From Rhizobium sp. Root482 (GTDB lineage: Bacteria > Pseudomonadota > Alphaproteobacteria > Rhizobiales > Rhizobiaceae), in NCBI RefSeq assembly GCF_001426565.1, contig NZ_LMFA01000003.1, positions 1 to 64,000 of the forward strand: a stretch of 64,000 nt of DNA, in the 5' to 3' direction. The translations under genes were made by a program, and so were the position numbers. The notes beneath the pieces were generated by a model. That model was not told where the DNA came from and made no database searches. It saw only the letters and a list, made by a program, of their open reading frames with translations. Of this stretch, positions 1-12,147 are shown piece by piece (positions within the stretch are counted from its first letter, which is position 1; each line of letters opens with the position of its first letter).

Positions 1-371
1 ACCCACAAGAGCCAAAAGCGTTCCCGCCTGAAACCCACAATCCGCACTAAACTTTCACTAGGAAATTTCAGAGCGAGTTCGTCGGTCGCCAGCAGCGCCG
101 CCGCCCTCGTTGGTGAGCGGTTTATAGGCCCCACCCCCGAACGAAGTCAACAGCCCAATTCCAAAAAATCAAAAAATCTTCCAACATCATGATAAACAAC
201 AGATATTTCCAATCACACAACCAACAGCAAATACAATCGATATGATAAATGGACTATTGCCGCGGGGATTGGGCGCAAATCAGCCGGCGAAGCCCGAACG
301 ACAGGTGGCTGACGTCCCCCTGGTGTCACGGCTGGAAGATGCCCATCTGCAGGGAGGGCAAAACCTTGGAT
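1..371. other. non-coding stretch at left edge
   Basis: I see no credible gene here. Bases 1-140 are GC-rich and contain a short stop-free run. Bases 140-250 are strikingly AT-rich (runs of A, 'aaaaaatcaaaaaatc'). Bases 250-371 return to normal composition. The short reading frames overlapping metH on either strand have no codon bias or ribosome-binding site of their own. The first 140 bases vaguely recall sequence found near rRNA operons in Rhizobiaceae, but I cannot confirm this from the window. Confidence 0.4.
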
Positions 372-399
372 CATCCTCCGGGGAAGTCCCCGGAGGATG
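372..399 (-). terminator. hairpin downstream of metH
   Basis: A perfect 13-bp inverted repeat (372-384 with 387-399) with a two-base centre lies about 50 bp past the metH stop codon. On the minus strand it is followed after a few bases by a short TTTT run. It is probably the metH transcription terminator or an RNA 3'-end stabiliser. The T-tract is weak, so intrinsic termination is inferred. Confidence 0.6.
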
Positions 400-450
400 C
401 ACGGTGTGAGGAGACACCCCTCCCCTGCCTTAAATCTGGCCGAAGCCTGC

Positions 451-4224
<3,774 letters not shown>

Positions 4225-4273
4225 GGGCAATCTCCCGTTCTGAAAACGACAATAGCGTGCAAAAAGACAGATC

Positions 4274-4293
4274 ACATAAAGATATCTTTATGT
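4274..4293. promoter_or_regulatory. perfect palindrome upstream of metH (SahR-type operator candidate)
   Basis: ACATAAAGATATCTTTATGT is a perfect 20-bp palindrome located 50-69 bp upstream of the metH start codon. Methionine-cycle genes of many Proteobacteria are controlled by SahR, an ArsR-family repressor that responds to S-adenosylhomocysteine, and its operators contain a GATATC-centred palindrome of this kind. Assignment to SahR rests on recalled knowledge of that regulon plus the position. The sahR gene itself is not in this window. Confidence 0.7.
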
Positions 4294-4330
4294 CAACATA
4301 TCACTGTAATCCGTGCCGTTGCAGAAACGA

Positions 4331-4362
4331 AACCGGCCCGCTCCTTTCGAAGCGGGCCGGTT
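4331..4362 (-). terminator. terminator of the mannose/fructose operon
   Basis: A 12-bp perfect inverted repeat (4331-4342 with 4351-4362, 8-base loop) lies just past the stop of the AGE-family gene. It also sits upstream of the metH promoter, so it would insulate metH from read-through. The T-tract on the minus strand is short (TCGTTT). Confidence 0.6.
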
Positions 4363-4385
4363 CAAACAAACAGGGAATTACTGTC

Positions 4386-5543
4386 TCAAAGCCTCTTCAG
4401 GCAATCGTCCAGCTCATAAATAGCGCAGAGGATGTGATAGAAACTGCTGGCCGGCGCCGGTTCGTCGATGAAACCACCATCTTCCTTCTGCTTGTCGCGC
4501 CACAATCCCTTCACCGGTGTATCCAGGAACCGGGATAGCGCGGTCGCTGCCCGCACGGCGGAGCGCAGATAGCGTTCGCGTTCCTCGCCTTGCGTCAATG
4601 CAGAGAAACGGGCGGCCGCCTTCAGCCATTCCGTCTGCGGCCAGAGCCGCGCCACCGGATCGGCGACGGAAAAATCGTCGAGCAGCGTCATCACGGCCAC
4701 GTCGCGCGGCTGCGCTATGCCATATTGCTCGCCGATCTCGAACAGCCGGCGGGCCTTGACCAGCGCGTCGGCATTGCCGCGCCGCTCACCCCAGCGCAAC
4801 AGCAGCCAGGCCCATTCGAACTGGTGGCCGGGCTCGACGATGCGGCCCTTGTCATCAGGCATCGGCGCCCAATCGTGATCGAAGAATTCCCGCAAGGCCC
4901 CGGTTTCGCGGTCGATGAAATTGTCCATGCAGAGATGGGCGATTTCGTCGGCGAGATTGGTCCAGGCGACCCGGTCGAAACCCTCGGTCTCTTCGCTGGC
5001 GAGGCAGGCTTCGAACAGATGCATATGCGGATTGGAGCAGAGCGGCAGGCGGGGCGGATTGTCCTCCTCGAAGCCGGCCGTGGGATGTTTGCAATAGGCT
5101 TCGAGCTTCTCGCGCAGGCGATTGCTGCGCTCGGCCATTTCCGCCCGACGGTCGGGAAAAACCTGCGCCAGATAGGAGAAGGCGAGCAGCGCGAAAGCCT
5201 GGTTGTAAAGATCGAAGGACGGATCGAGCAGTTTGCCGTCCGCGTCCGCCAACGCGCCGTAGAAACCGTCAGGCTGCAGATAGACCCGGTCGAAATAGGC
5301 AAGCCCTTCGGTGGCGACACTTTGCCAGTCCCCCTTCCAGCCGCGACGTCCGGCTTCGGCAAAGCAATAGGCCTGACGGGGCTGGACGCGTGAACGACGA
5401 TTGGCCCGCGTCGGCTGCCCGGCCATGTCGATGGTCTCGACGAAGCCACCGTTTTTGCGGTCGAAACCACTTTCCTGCCAGAGCGGCAAGGCCGCACCCG
5501 CCAGCCATTCGTTCAGTTCCGTGGAAAAACCGGCTATATCCAT
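4386..5543 (-). CDS. AGE-family epimerase/isomerase (mannose isomerase-like)
   Basis: A 385-residue member of the N-acylglucosamine 2-epimerase superfamily, an (alpha/alpha)6-barrel family that interconverts sugars at C2 or isomerises aldose to ketose. Family signatures seen are NPHMHLFEA near residue 170, EPGHQFEWAWLL near 235 with its catalytic-type His, and a C-terminal GGFIDEP...SSFYH segment. It is the last gene of a three-gene unit after a Mak-like fructokinase and a UPF0303 protein, separated from the latter by about 18 bp. That context favours D-mannose to D-fructose isomerisation over N-acetylglucosamine epimerisation, but the substrate is inferred. An ATG start was preferred over a GTG two codons earlier. 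Confidence 0.85.
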   Translation of the reverse strand: MDIAGFSTELNEWLAGAALPLWQESGFDRKNGGFVETIDMAGQPTRANRRSRVQPRQAYCFAEAGRRGWKGDWQSVATEGLAYFDRVYLQPDGFYGALADADGKLLDPSFDLYNQAFALLAFSYLAQVFPDRRAEMAERSNRLREKLEAYCKHPTAGFEEDNPPRLPLCSNPHMHLFEACLASEETEGFDRVAWTNLADEIAHLCMDNFIDRETGALREFFDHDWAPMPDDKGRIVEPGHQFEWAWLLLRWGERRGNADALVKARRLFEIGEQYGIAQPRDVAVMTLLDDFSVADPVARLWPQTEWLKAAARFSALTQGEERERYLRSAVRAATALSRFLDTPVKGLWRDKQKEDGGFIDEPAPASSFYHILCAIYELDDCLKRL

Positions 5544-5561
5544 CGTCACATATCCATTTCG

Positions 5562-6056
5562 CTAGTCGTCCAGTTTCAGCGCATCGATCTCCTTGCCAAG
5601 AAGCCTTGCCAGCGCCTCCACGACCATGGCGTGATCCTCGCGCTGCGGCAAGCCGGAAACCGTGACGGCACCGATGCAGCCCGTGCCCTTGACGGTGATC
5701 GGGAAACTGCCGCCATGCGGCGCGAAGTCGGCCTCCGCCAGTCCGAATTTCGCCTGGAGAGTGCTTTGCTGCCGGGTGAGCCCAAGCCCCACCGCATAGC
5801 TGCTCTTGAAGAAGCGGAAGACGCAATTGCGCTTGCGGCGCACCCAGTTGGGATTGTCGGGCGTCGCCCCTTCGAGCGCGGCATAGAAGACCGGCATGGA
5901 AAACAGCGTCACGTCGATGACGACGCCGAGCCTGCGTTCCACCGCCATGCTGCGCAGCAGCGCGCCCAGTTCCCAGCCGCTTTCGAGGCTGAAACTGGCA
6001 AACTGCAATTCCCGTTCCTGCAGCGCGATGCGCTCTATGTCCGCCTCGATGCTCAT
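5562..6056 (-). CDS. UPF0303 / heme-degrading-domain (HbpS/GlcG-like) protein
   Basis: A 164-residue cytoplasmic protein of the UPF0303 group in the broad HbpS/GlcG (Haem_degrading) superfamily. Diagnostic stretches are SMPVFYAALEGATPDNPNW in the middle and GGSFPITVKGTGCIGAVTVSG near residue 120, followed by the LPQREDH segment common to this group. Some superfamily members bind heme, but no biochemical role is settled for UPF0303. It lies between the fructokinase and the AGE epimerase with gaps of 11 and 18 bp, so a role linked to sugar catabolism is plausible. The start has a good GGAG ribosome-binding site. Confidence 0.85.
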   Translation of the reverse strand: MSIEADIERIALQERELQFASFSLESGWELGALLRSMAVERRLGVVIDVTLFSMPVFYAALEGATPDNPNWVRRKRNCVFRFFKSSYAVGLGLTRQQSTLQAKFGLAEADFAPHGGSFPITVKGTGCIGAVTVSGLPQREDHAMVVEALARLLGKEIDALKLDD

Positions 6057-6067
6057 GGTTCTCTCCT

Positions 6068-6964
6068 TCAGTCCTTCCAAAGCCAGGCGGCGCCGCGCAC
6101 ACCCGAACTGTCGCCATGCACTGCCTTGCGGATCGGCGTTTCGAAACTGTCGCCGAAAAGATATTTGACGATCAGATCCGGCAATTCTCCGTAGATCTCA
6201 TCGACATTCGACATGCCGCCCCCGAGCACGAACACATCCGGGTCGATGACATTGGTGAGCAGCGCAAGACTGCGCGCCAGACGGTCCACGAAGCGCGCGT
6301 AAACGGCGGCTGCCATCGGCTCCCCTGCCCGCTTGTCGGCGATGATGTCGCGGCCGCGCCGGTCGATCCCGGTCGCCAGCCGGTAGTCCAGTTCGACGCC
6401 GGTGCCGCAGGCATACATATCGAGGCAGCCATGCTTGCCGCACCAGCATTTATGGCCGGGATATTCGGATGGGGTCATCCAGGGCAAGGGATAATGGCCG
6501 ATTTCGGCGGCAATGCCCTGATAGCCGGCATGGACATGCCTGCCGATCGCCAGCCCGCCGCCATGACCTGTACCGACGATGATGCCGAACACCGTATGCG
6601 CATCCCTGCCGGCACCATCGACCGCCTCGGAGACGGCCAGGCAATTGGCGTCATTGGCAAGCCGCACCTCGCGGCCGAGCGCCGCCTCAAGGTCGCGCCC
6701 CAGCGGCTGGCCGTTCAGGAGGACCGCATTGGAGTTGCGTACGATGCCGGTGCGCGGATTGGGGCTTCCGGGAATGCCGATGCCGATGGTGCCGCGTTCG
6801 CCGGCCATCTGCTCGGCGGTGGCGACAAGCTCCTGTACCGCCCGGATGCAGGCGTCGTAGCCACTGGTCGGCGTGGCGATCCGGTGGCGCGCCCTCGTCG
6901 TGCCGTCGCGCTCCAGCGCGATGACCTCCATTTTCGTGCCGCCCCAATCAATTCCGATGAACAT
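6068..6964 (-). CDS. mak: ROK-family fructokinase (Mak-like)
   Basis: A 298-residue sugar kinase of the ROK family, predicted to phosphorylate fructose (and possibly mannose) at C6 using ATP. The N-terminal phosphate-binding motif reads GIDWGGTK. The mid-region has RLANDANCLAVSEAVDGA, EIGHYPLPW carries the substrate-contacting Glu/His, and the zinc motif is CWCGKHGC. The end, HGDSSGVRGAAWLW, together with LNGQP and VLGGGMSNVD, closely resembles E. coli Mak (fructokinase) as I remember it. It is the first gene of an operon with UPF0303 and an AGE epimerase. The start has only a weak ribosome-binding site. Confidence 0.88.
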   Translation of the reverse strand: MFIGIDWGGTKMEVIALERDGTTRARHRIATPTSGYDACIRAVQELVATAEQMAGERGTIGIGIPGSPNPRTGIVRNSNAVLLNGQPLGRDLEAALGREVRLANDANCLAVSEAVDGAGRDAHTVFGIIVGTGHGGGLAIGRHVHAGYQGIAAEIGHYPLPWMTPSEYPGHKCWCGKHGCLDMYACGTGVELDYRLATGIDRRGRDIIADKRAGEPMAAAVYARFVDRLARSLALLTNVIDPDVFVLGGGMSNVDEIYGELPDLIVKYLFGDSFETPIRKAVHGDSSGVRGAAWLWKD

Positions 6965-7196
6965 GCTGGATCAAACTCGTGATGGTTTCTTTGCAAAGGC
7001 GGCTCTGCACCGGTCGGTTCCCCTGCCACGCCGCCGCATCCCGTGTAACATCGGAAAACCATCCGGCGCCAGCCCCGCCCATTCCCACGCATGTCAGAAA
7101 GAGCCTTGCGCGCAAATGCGAACGAAAACTTCGCCATCAAGCAGGTGGGAAAACGCTTGGCTTCCGCGCCCGGCTTTTGTATGGGTTTTCCCGGCT

Positions 7197-7273
7197 GGTC
7201 CCATAGCTCAGCAGGATAGAGCGCAGGATTCCTAATCCTGAGGCCATTGGTTCGAATCCAATTGGGATCACCA
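7197..7273 (+). tRNA. tRNA-Arg, anticodon CCT
   Basis: A full cloverleaf can be drawn. The acceptor stem pairs 7197-7203 with 7263-7269 (one G-T wobble). The D stem pairs 7206-7209 with 7219-7222. The anticodon stem pairs 7224-7228 with 7236-7240 around loop TTCCTAA, giving anticodon CCT. The T stem pairs 7246-7250 with 7258-7262 around TTCGAAT. The discriminator A and an encoded CCA end at 7273. It reads the arginine codon AGG, rare in this GC-rich genome. It stands alone, not in a tRNA array. Confidence 0.96.
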
Positions 7274-7376
7274 TCGTTCAAACTTTTCGGCGCGATCACA
7301 GGCTGGCCGGAGCCGGCGGCAGCGACGGGCTTCGTCGCACGGTCCAGAACCGGTGCTACCCATGATGGAGCGCGTG

Positions 7377-8063
7377 ATGCATGCGAGATTCAAGGTCAAC
7401 GAGACAATCGGAAAGATCGACGTCGACCTGCCCGACTATCTGGACGAGTTGGCGATTGCCGATCTGAAGGATGGTTTTGCATCCGTGCGGTGCATCGGTG
7501 ATGACAACATCCTGTTTCGCGGACCTCGCGCCGTCACCTCCAAGCTCGCCATCAGCGTAAAAGGCGACAGGAACCGCATCATCCTCGGATCGGATGTGAA
7601 CCTTGAAGGCAGCATCAGCATCGGCGGAAGCCATATTACGGTCCTGATCGGCGCAGCCACGACCTTCAACCAGGTCAGGATATTCTGCAAGGGACGGCTT
7701 CACGGGGTCTATATCGGCCGGGACTGCATGTTCTCGTCCGACGTGGAAATCCGCACCTCCGACTCGCATTCGATCGTCGATCTCGATGCCATGAAAAAGC
7801 TCAACGAGCCGGATGGCGTCTATATTGGCGATCATGTCTGGGTCTCGAAACGGGTCTTCGTACAGAAGGGCGCGGTCATCGGCGACGACAACATCGTCGG
7901 ATTTGGCGCGTCCGTTTTCGGCGAGATCAGAGGTTCCAATGCGCGGATCGTCGGTGCGCCCGCGCAGGCCGTCACCTCGAAGCGGGTGACCTGGTCGCGC
8001 AAGGGCAATATCCGATTGCCGGATGACGACCTCTATGCGTGGAAGGATTTGCCGCTTCTATAG
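7377..8063 (+). CDS. left-handed beta-helix (hexapeptide repeat) acyltransferase
   Basis: A 228-residue protein whose centre and C-terminus consist of isoleucine/valine-rich hexapeptide repeats typical of the WbbJ/maa acetyltransferase fold. Examples are VYIGRDCMFSSDVEIRTSDSHSI, with the conserved active-site-like SDSHS, followed by GVYIGDHVWVSKRVFVQKGAVIGDDNIVG. The family transfers acetyl or other acyl groups from CoA to sugars, often in polysaccharide or lipopolysaccharide synthesis. The substrate is unknown, and no glycosyltransferase neighbours are present. The start is placed at the third ATG of the frame because GGAG lies 6 bases ahead of it; earlier starts lack a ribosome-binding site. 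Confidence 0.85.
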   Translation: MHARFKVNETIGKIDVDLPDYLDELAIADLKDGFASVRCIGDDNILFRGPRAVTSKLAISVKGDRNRIILGSDVNLEGSISIGGSHITVLIGAATTFNQVRIFCKGRLHGVYIGRDCMFSSDVEIRTSDSHSIVDLDAMKKLNEPDGVYIGDHVWVSKRVFVQKGAVIGDDNIVGFGASVFGEIRGSNARIVGAPAQAVTSKRVTWSRKGNIRLPDDDLYAWKDLPLL

Positions 8064-8115
8064 GCCGTTTTGCGCCGACGCTATCCGGGATAGTCGCGAT
8101 AACCGGGGAGCGGGC

Positions 8116-8144
8116 AAAGAAAAAGGCCGGGTGAAAACCCGACC
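8116..8144 (-). terminator. rho-independent terminator of the Cys/Met PLP enzyme gene
   Basis: The stem 8125-8132 with 8137-8144 (one mismatch, GAAA/TTTC loop) is followed on the minus strand by a TTTTTCTTT tract complementary to 8116-8124. The T-tract orientation assigns it to the minus-strand gene ending at 8275. Confidence 0.7.
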
Positions 8145-8274
8145 TCCCGGAACCGTCTCGACAGCAATTGCCAGTACATCCGTGGTCAACCGCTGGAAAC
8201 CAATTCCATGGGTGTAATATGGCGTGGCAATGTAACCGTTTCAAGACATAACGAAAAATCGTTTGGAAACGGCC

Positions 8275-9558
8275 TCAGGCCGCATCCAGCGCCACCGTCA
8301 GGTCGGCGATCAGATCGTCGGGATGCTCGATGCCGATCGACAGGCGGATGGTCGATTCCAGCACGCCGATCCTCTCGCGCACATCGAGCGGCACGCCCGA
8401 ATGGGTCATGCTGGCCGGATGGCTGGCAAGCGATTCGGTACCGCCGAGACTGACCGCGAGCTTGAAGATCTGCAGCGCGTTGAGGAAGCGGAACGACGCG
8501 GGCTGGCCGCCGCGGATATCGAAGGAAAAGGTCGAGCCGGCGCCGGTGCATTGCGCGGCAAAGGTCTTCCCGAGCGGCGAAGCGGGATCGTGATAGGGCA
8601 GATAGTGGATGCCAGCGACCTTTGGATGGTCGCGCAGGAAATTGGCGACATCGAGCGCGTTGCTATTGGCCTTTTCCATGCGGATCGACAGCGTTTCCAG
8701 CGATCGGCCGAGCATCCAGCAGGAATGCGGGTCGAGCTGCGTACCGATGGCGCCACGCAGCGCCTTGACCTGCTTCATCACCGCCTTCGAGCCGAGCGCC
8801 GCGCCGGCGATCAGGTCGGAATGGCCGCCGATATATTTGGTCAGCGAATAGAGCGAAATATCGGCGCCATGTTCGATCGGCCGCTGGAAGACAGGCCCCA
8901 GCAACGTGTTGTCGCAGGCAATGACCGGAACATACCCTTGTTTTTCACCAATCGCATCGGCGACCCTGCGCAGCATGGCGATATCGACGAGGCTGTTGGT
9001 CGGATTGGCCGGCGTCTCAGCAAGGATCACCGAAACGCGCCCCTTCCGCATCGCGTCCTGCGCCGCCGCCCATATCGCCTCCTCGTTGACGCCGTCGCTG
9101 AAGCCGACGGCGGCGATGCCCATATTGAGCAGGGTTTTTGCCAGGAAGGTTTCGGTGCCGCCATAAAGCGGCTGCGAATGGAGGACGGCATCGCCCGGCC
9201 GCACGAAGGCAAGCAGGGTGGTGGCGATCGCCGACATGCCCGAAGAAAACAACGCGCAGCTTTCGGTGCGCTCATAGACCGCCAGCCGGTCCTCGACGAT
9301 CTCGCTATTGGGGTGGTTGAAGCGGGAATAGACCAGGCCTGCGGAGGTGCCCGCCGGCGGTTCGCGGCGTCCGGAAACGAAATCGAAGAAATCGCGCCCT
9401 TCCTCGGCGGATTTGAACACGAAGGTCGAGGTCAGGAACACCGGCGGCTTGACGGCGCCCTCCGACAATTCCGGATCATAACCGTAGTTCAGCATCAGCG
9501 TTTCGGGATGCAGCGCGTGGTTGCCGATATGCGTTTTGGAAGGATGCGGTGCGGTCAT
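8275..9558 (-). CDS. cystathionine gamma-synthase family PLP-dependent enzyme
   Basis: A 427-residue fold-type I PLP enzyme of the Cys/Met metabolism family (cystathionine gamma-synthase, methionine gamma-lyase, sulfhydrylases). Recognisable elements are YSRFNHPN near residue 80, the [14 protein letters not shown] cofactor loop, [23 protein letters not shown], and the PLP lysine in [15 protein letters not shown] (about residue 238). [18 protein letters not shown] near the C-terminus contacts substrate in the family. Exact reaction (synthase or gamma-lyase) cannot be told from sequence alone. The frame extends about 140 codons upstream, but MTAPHPSK is the only start that fits the family. It is monocistronic and no riboswitch was seen in front. 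Confidence 0.88.
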   Translation of the reverse strand: MTAPHPSKTHIGNHALHPETLMLNYGYDPELSEGAVKPPVFLTSTFVFKSAEEGRDFFDFVSGRREPPAGTSAGLVYSRFNHPNSEIVEDRLAVYERTESCALFSSGMSAIATTLLAFVRPGDAVLHSQPLYGGTETFLAKTLLNMGIAAVGFSDGVNEEAIWAAAQDAMRKGRVSVILAETPANPTNSLVDIAMLRRVADAIGEKQGYVPVIACDNTLLGPVFQRPIEHGADISLYSLTKYIGGHSDLIAGAALGSKAVMKQVKALRGAIGTQLDPHSCWMLGRSLETLSIRMEKANSNALDVANFLRDHPKVAGIHYLPYHDPASPLGKTFAAQCTGAGSTFSFDIRGGQPASFRFLNALQIFKLAVSLGGTESLASHPASMTHSGVPLDVRERIGVLESTIRLSIGIEHPDDLIADLTVALDAA

Positions 9559-9753
9559 GACGGTCTCCGGCTTCAACAGGTTCCATTGCCCTGCGCAGAC
9601 TAGACCAGATCGGCGCATCGGCCGCCAGCGAAAAGGCTTGGCTGACGGTTCGGCACTAACCATATGAACTGCAGCGGCAGAAGGCGAGCTCCCGCGTTCG
9701 GAACAACAGGCCAGCCGGAGCGTTTGCACTTCAGCTAAAAAAGGAACAAGAAA

Positions 9754-9891
9754 ATGCAAATGACGATGCGAGCCGTTGTCTTCGTAATCGTGGGATCGAT
9801 CCTCAGTATCCTCGCGATCAAATATTCGCAGAACGACCTGAACGCCGCCGTGCCGATGATCGACCCGGCCACAGCCGCCCAATCGAGCTGA
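9754..9891 (+). CDS. small single-span membrane protein
   Basis: A 45-residue ORF below usual calling thresholds. It starts with AAGGA 7-8 bases upstream and reads [20 protein letters not shown], one hydrophobic segment (about residues 6-22), followed by a polar tail ending in AAQSS. It lies alone in the divergent gap between the PLP enzyme and the next small gene. The ribosome-binding site and clean transmembrane helix support a real gene. The family was not recognised and no function is proposed. Confidence 0.5.
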   Translation: MQMTMRAVVFVIVGSILSILAIKYSQNDLNAAVPMIDPATAAQSS

Positions 9892-10088
9892 CGAAGCCGG
9901 TCCGTCCATCGTGCCGCTGGCTTGCGGTACCGCGCTGCCGCCGGTAGAAAATCCGCCACAATCAGTCTTCACTCGTAGCGTCCACGCCGGTGGCTGGCCG
10001 AACGTCTTCGTTCCGGCGCGACCTGAAGGGCGGTGCTGCCGCTTGGCAAAGCGCTGTTACATGGCAATGGACGGCAGGAGACGTGACG

Positions 10089-10301
10089 ATGACGAAATGG
10101 CGCAACGAGCCGATGCTCCCCGATCATGTCGGCCTATGCCAGCGCGTCTTCGATGCCGCAAAGGTTGCCCGCAAGATACCGGACGACAGCGATGCCAATG
10201 ATCCCGTCGCAGCCCTGGTGCTGACGCTCTATCGGCACGGCGTTTGGGAAGAAGAGGAATTGCTGCGTCGCGTCCTCAAGGCGCTTGACGAAAAATCCTG
10301 A
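10089..10301 (+). CDS. hypothetical small helical protein
   Basis: A 70-residue acidic, helical soluble protein (MTKWRNEPMLPD... ending VLKALDEKS). AGGAG 9-10 bases upstream of the ATG supports this start over longer in-frame versions. It has no signal peptide, membrane helix or cysteine pair. I do not recognise the family. It stands alone between the small membrane protein and the META-domain gene on the opposite strand. Confidence 0.55.
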   Translation: MTKWRNEPMLPDHVGLCQRVFDAAKVARKIPDDSDANDPVAALVLTLYRHGVWEEEELLRRVLKALDEKS

Positions 10302-10383
10302 TCGAGACGCCTGGAGATTGGCAGCGCTCTAGCGCAAGTCCCGCCGTGCGCGGCCCACCCAACCGCGTGGTCGGCATCCGTTG

Positions 10384-10806
10384 CTAGATGTCGTGCCTTG
10401 CCAGCAGCAATCCGCTCGTCGCACCGGGCTTTGCCAGCAGCAGCTTCGTTCCGTCGATCGTCCATGACAGGCCTGTCTTCAGCACGTCGAAAAACTTCCT
10501 CTCCTGGTCCATCACCGCCGGCGGGCACATTTTGCGCGTCGATGCCACCGGGCCGAAGGCGAGGATGCCGGAACTCAAGCTAAAGACACCGGTATAGCTG
10601 TTGCAGCCGGCGAAACCCGAATAGGTGCCGTCATCGTTGATCTCGAGCGTCGTCTGCAGGAAATCCATGACGCCGCGGCCGGAAATATCCTCCGCCAGCC
10701 ACGTCCCCACAAGCTCCGCCGGCACCGAGGCCGCGGCGATATTCGTCACCGACTGGCCGTCGAGAAGCACGCAGCCGCAGGAAAGAAGCAAAGCAAGTTT
10801 CAGCAC
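10384..10806 (-). CDS. META-domain secreted protein or lipoprotein (HslJ-like)
   Basis: A 140-residue exported protein. An N-terminal hydrophobic signal (LKLALLLSCGC) contains a possible lipobox LLSC, then a META domain. Typical META features are GTW near residue 35, LEINDDGTYSGFAGCNSYTGVF (the G-x-x-GCN-x-Y core) and ASTRKMCPPAVMDQERKF. META-domain proteins such as E. coli HslJ are envelope proteins of poorly defined role. The start is GTG with a GGAAGGGA ribosome-binding site. It is divergent from dxr. Confidence 0.8.
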   Translation of the reverse strand: MLKLALLLSCGCVLLDGQSVTNIAAASVPAELVGTWLAEDISGRGVMDFLQTTLEINDDGTYSGFAGCNSYTGVFSLSSGILAFGPVASTRKMCPPAVMDQERKFFDVLKTGLSWTIDGTKLLLAKPGATSGLLLARHDI

Positions 10807-10953
10807 GGGCGATCCCTTCCAACGGCGAAGTCCACGGCGATGATTCGCAGCCTGCAGACCCTATAGCCCTTGAGAGAGCTGCAACACCCTTGTTGCCACC
10901 GGCTTTCACCTGTAGAGCCATCCTTAAGAAAAGAAGACAACGGGACTTTGGCC

Positions 10954-12147
10954 ATGACCTCCGGCGCGAACGCAAAACGCCGCCTGACCATTCTGGGTTC
11001 GACAGGCTCGATCGGCACCAACACGCTTGATGTGATCGATCAACTCGGCGGCCGTGACCGCTTCGAGATCGCGGCTCTGACCGGCAACGGTAATATCGAC
11101 CTCCTGGCCGCGCAGGCGAAAGCCGTGGGTGCCGAACTGGCTGTTACCGCCGACGAGGGCCAATATGAAAACCTCAAATCCGCTCTGTCCGGCACCAATA
11201 TCGAAGTTGCCGCCGGCCGCAGCGGCCTGATCGAGGCCGCCGACCGCGATGCCGGCTGGGTCATGGCAGCGATTGTCGGCACGGCCGGGCTTGCCCCGAC
11301 ACTGGCCGCCGCCCGGCGCGGCGCCGATATCGCCCTTGCCAACAAGGAATGCCTGGTTTCGGCCGGCGATCTGTTCGTCAGTGCCGTCGCAAAAGGCGGC
11401 GGCCGGCTGATCCCGGTCGACAGCGAGCACAGCGCCATCTTCCAGGCGCTCGAAGACGACCAGCGCCATGCCGTCGAGCGCATCGTGCTCACCGCCTCGG
11501 GCGGCCCCTTCCGTACCTGGACGCGCGAGCAGATGGCCGGCGTAACCGCCGAGATCGCCCGCGCCCATCCCAATTGGTCGATGGGCCTGAAAATCTCCAT
11601 CGGCAGCGCGTCGATGTTCAACAAAGCTCTGGAAATGATCGAGGCAAAGCATCTGTTCGATGCCAGGCCCGAGCAGATCGAAGTCGTCGTCCATCCGCAG
11701 TCGATCATCCATTCCATGGTCGGTTACAGCGATGGTTCGGTCCTCGCCCAGCTCGGCTGCCCGGACATGCGCACCGCCATCGGCTATGCGCTGACCTATC
11801 CGACGCGCACGAAGCTGAATGTCGACCGGCTCGATTTCGCACGGATTGCGCGGCTCGATTTCGAGGCACCGGACGAGGTTCGCTTTCCAGCACTTCGCCT
11901 TGCCCGCACGGCCATGCGGCGCGGCGGCCTCCAGGGCGCGATCATGAACGCGGCGGAAGAAATCGCCTTCCATGCCTTCGTCGCCGGCCGCATCGGCTTT
12001 CTCGACATGGCCGATATCGCCGAGACGGTGATGGAGAGGATGACGGATATCACTCCGGCGCTCTCCATGGACGACGTCTATGCCGCAGACGACGAAGCGC
12101 GCATCCGCGCGGCGCAAGCCGTCTCCGCCACGGAAAAGGCCGCCTGA
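10954..12147 (+). CDS. dxr: 1-deoxy-D-xylulose 5-phosphate reductoisomerase
   Basis: Converts 1-deoxy-D-xylulose 5-phosphate to 2-C-methyl-D-erythritol 4-phosphate with NADPH, the first committed step of the MEP isoprenoid pathway. The 397-residue length is standard. Motifs are the NADPH loop GSTGSIGTNTLDVI (about 12-25), ALANKECLVSAG, the metal/substrate segment PVDSEHSAIFQ, SIGSASMFNKALEM, and VHPQSIIHSMV. The start ATG lacks a strong ribosome-binding site but matches the family N-terminus. It stands alone rather than in an uppS-cdsA-dxr cluster. The last codons overlap a hairpin that probably terminates the convergent hemA. Confidence 0.96.
   Translation: MTSGANAKRRLTILGSTGSIGTNTLDVIDQLGGRDRFEIAALTGNGNIDLLAAQAKAVGAELAVTADEGQYENLKSALSGTNIEVAAGRSGLIEAADRDAGWVMAAIVGTAGLAPTLAAARRGADIALANKECLVSAGDLFVSAVAKGGGRLIPVDSEHSAIFQALEDDQRHAVERIVLTASGGPFRTWTREQMAGVTAEIARAHPNWSMGLKISIGSASMFNKALEMIEAKHLFDARPEQIEVVVHPQSIIHSMVGYSDGSVLAQLGCPDMRTAIGYALTYPTRTKLNVDRLDFARIARLDFEAPDEVRFPALRLARTAMRRGGLQGAIMNAAEEIAFHAFVAGRIGFLDMADIAETVMERMTDITPALSMDDVYAADDEARIRAAQAVSATEKAA

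Noticed and set aside
281-420. Possible cobalamin riboswitch near metH
   Set aside because: It lies downstream of metH rather than upstream, and lacks the conserved CCCCCGCAACTG-type core and a proper B12 box. The visible hairpin is better explained as a terminator.
7197-7273. tRNA-Arg as an integration site of a genomic island
   Set aside because: No integrase gene or direct repeat of the tRNA 3' end is present in the window, and the neighbouring genes have ordinary composition.
9559-9753. Possible SAM-II riboswitch upstream of the Cys/Met PLP enzyme
   Set aside because: None of the conserved SAM-II segments (TGATTTG, GCTTGCAGCCAC-like, GCTAAA) could be found on the minus strand.
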